From CAZSGN01 sp964606415 (lineage in GTDB: Bacteria > Bacteroidota > Bacteroidia > Bacteroidales > JBBRXJ01), in assembly GCA_964606415.1 (NCBI GenBank), contig CAZSGN010000212.1:1-5185 (forward strand): a DNA stretch of 5,185 nt. The letters run 5' to 3'. Under the pieces are notes generated by a model. That model was not told where the DNA came from. It did no database searches and was given only the letters and a program-made list of their open reading frames with translations. The stretch's first letter is position 1; each line of letters starts with the position of its first letter. Shown piece by piece: positions 4,713 through 5,185 of the stretch. The position numbers and the translations under genes are program-made.

Positions 4713-5185
4713 ATGAAACTTTTTACACTGCTTATCATTCTTGGCTGTCTTTCCAGTGATTTAACCAAAGCACAAAATTTGGTCCCCAATCCCGGCTTCG
4801 AAAACTATAAAATATGTCCTGAAGGTTTTGTTATAAAAACAGACCGCCTGGCAAATTATGTTGAAAACTGGCGATCAGCAAATATGAGTACCCCCGATTA
4901 TTTTCATCGTTGTTCCGATAATAAGGAAGGAAATGCAGGAGTCCCGGAAAACTGGGCAGGTTATATGAAACCACACTCAGGAGACGCGTATGTAGGTATT
5001 GATATCTGGAATAAAAATAAAAACGAATACCGGGAATATATTCAGACACGTCTAAAAGATACTCTTACCAAAGGACAATTGTACGAAGTAACTTTTTATT
5101 ATGCATTTGCTTCCGGCTATCCCTATTATGCCAACTCCATCGGCGCCTGCATTACCAACCACACACCATACCAACGAAACTACTT
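4713..5185 (+). CDS. Secreted protein, N-terminal part (Bacteroidota OmpA-like protein type); runs off the window
   Basis: An open frame from ATG 4713 to the window edge gives 157 residues and no stop, so the gene is cut at its 3' end. A signal peptide is clear: Lys2, a hydrophobic core at about 3-13, and a likely cleavage after Ala20 (LTKA/QN). The mature start, NLVPNPGFE (22-30), is typical of extracellular beta-sandwich domains. Further signatures are ICPEGF (34-39), TPDYFHRC (60-67), GVPENWAGYMKPHSGDAYVGI (76-96), YREYIQTRL (106-114) and a Tyr-rich strand near 124-139. I recall this arrangement from Bacteroidota secreted and OmpA-family proteins, in which a C-terminal peptidoglycan-binding or secretion domain follows; that part is not visible here. 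Cys35 and Cys67 could form a disulfide. Cys12 follows Leu-Gly, a weak lipobox; the short core before it makes a lipoprotein less likely. It starts 45 bp after hflX with no terminator between, behind an A-rich start context. Function unknown. Confidence 0.8.
   Translation, partial: MKLFTLLIILGCLSSDLTKAQNLVPNPGFENYKICPEGFVIKTDRLANYVENWRSANMSTPDYFHRCSDNKEGNAGVPENWAGYMKPHSGDAYVGIDIWNKNKNEYREYIQTRLKDTLTKGQLYEVTFYYAFASGYPYYANSIGACITNHTPYQRNY

Noticed and set aside
4740..4751. Lipoprotein signal at Cys12 of the secreted protein
   Set aside because: The hydrophobic stretch before Cys12 is very short and the lipobox has Leu at -2; cleavage after Ala20 fits better, with the mature protein starting at the recognised domain.

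Overview
The window looks like a low-GC chromosomal segment from a member of the Bacteroidota. The evidence is a Bacteroidota-type TonB with an acidic, proline-containing linker, an N-terminal domain typical of Bacteroidota OmpA-like secreted proteins, A-rich start-codon contexts with little Shine-Dalgarno sequence, and AT-rich intergenic DNA. All five recognised genes are on the + strand. No RNA gene, IS element or CRISPR array was seen.

Layout. 1-236 is a GC-rich, hairpin-containing leader with a weak promoter candidate. 237-1142 is a dapF-family gene and 1169-2434 a lysA-family gene, 26 bp apart and probably one operon. 2435-2651 is an AT-rich spacer. 2652-3332 is an energy-transducing TonB protein. 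3333-3485 is a spacer with two consecutive hairpins, the second a good intrinsic terminator ending 8 bp before the next start. 3486-4667 is the ribosome-associated GTPase HflX. From 4713 to the window edge is the N-terminal part of a secreted protein.

The dapF-lysA pair would be the last two steps of lysine synthesis: LL-DAP to meso-DAP, then decarboxylation to L-lysine. The DapF homologue is unusual. Both residues aligned with the catalytic cysteines (H. influenzae Cys73 and Cys217) are serines (Ser88 and Ser238), while every aligned substrate-binding residue is kept (Asn11, Asn79, Asn178, Asn211, Glu229, Arg230). The partner LysA keeps its PLP lysine and DAP-binding arginines but has His where the usual Gly-Ala-Tyr tyrosine lies. 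The two genes may form a co-evolved, divergent DAP-processing pair. From memory, similar Ser/Ser sequences occur in databases under the plain name DapF, so the subfamily is probably not unique to this genome, but its chemistry seems worth testing.

The other notable signals are a sharp GC change inside dapF (about 63% at 301-480, about 38% at 601-780) and a possible attenuator in front of hflX. TonB, HflX and the secreted protein look like ordinary housekeeping and envelope genes with no evident functional link to the lysine genes.
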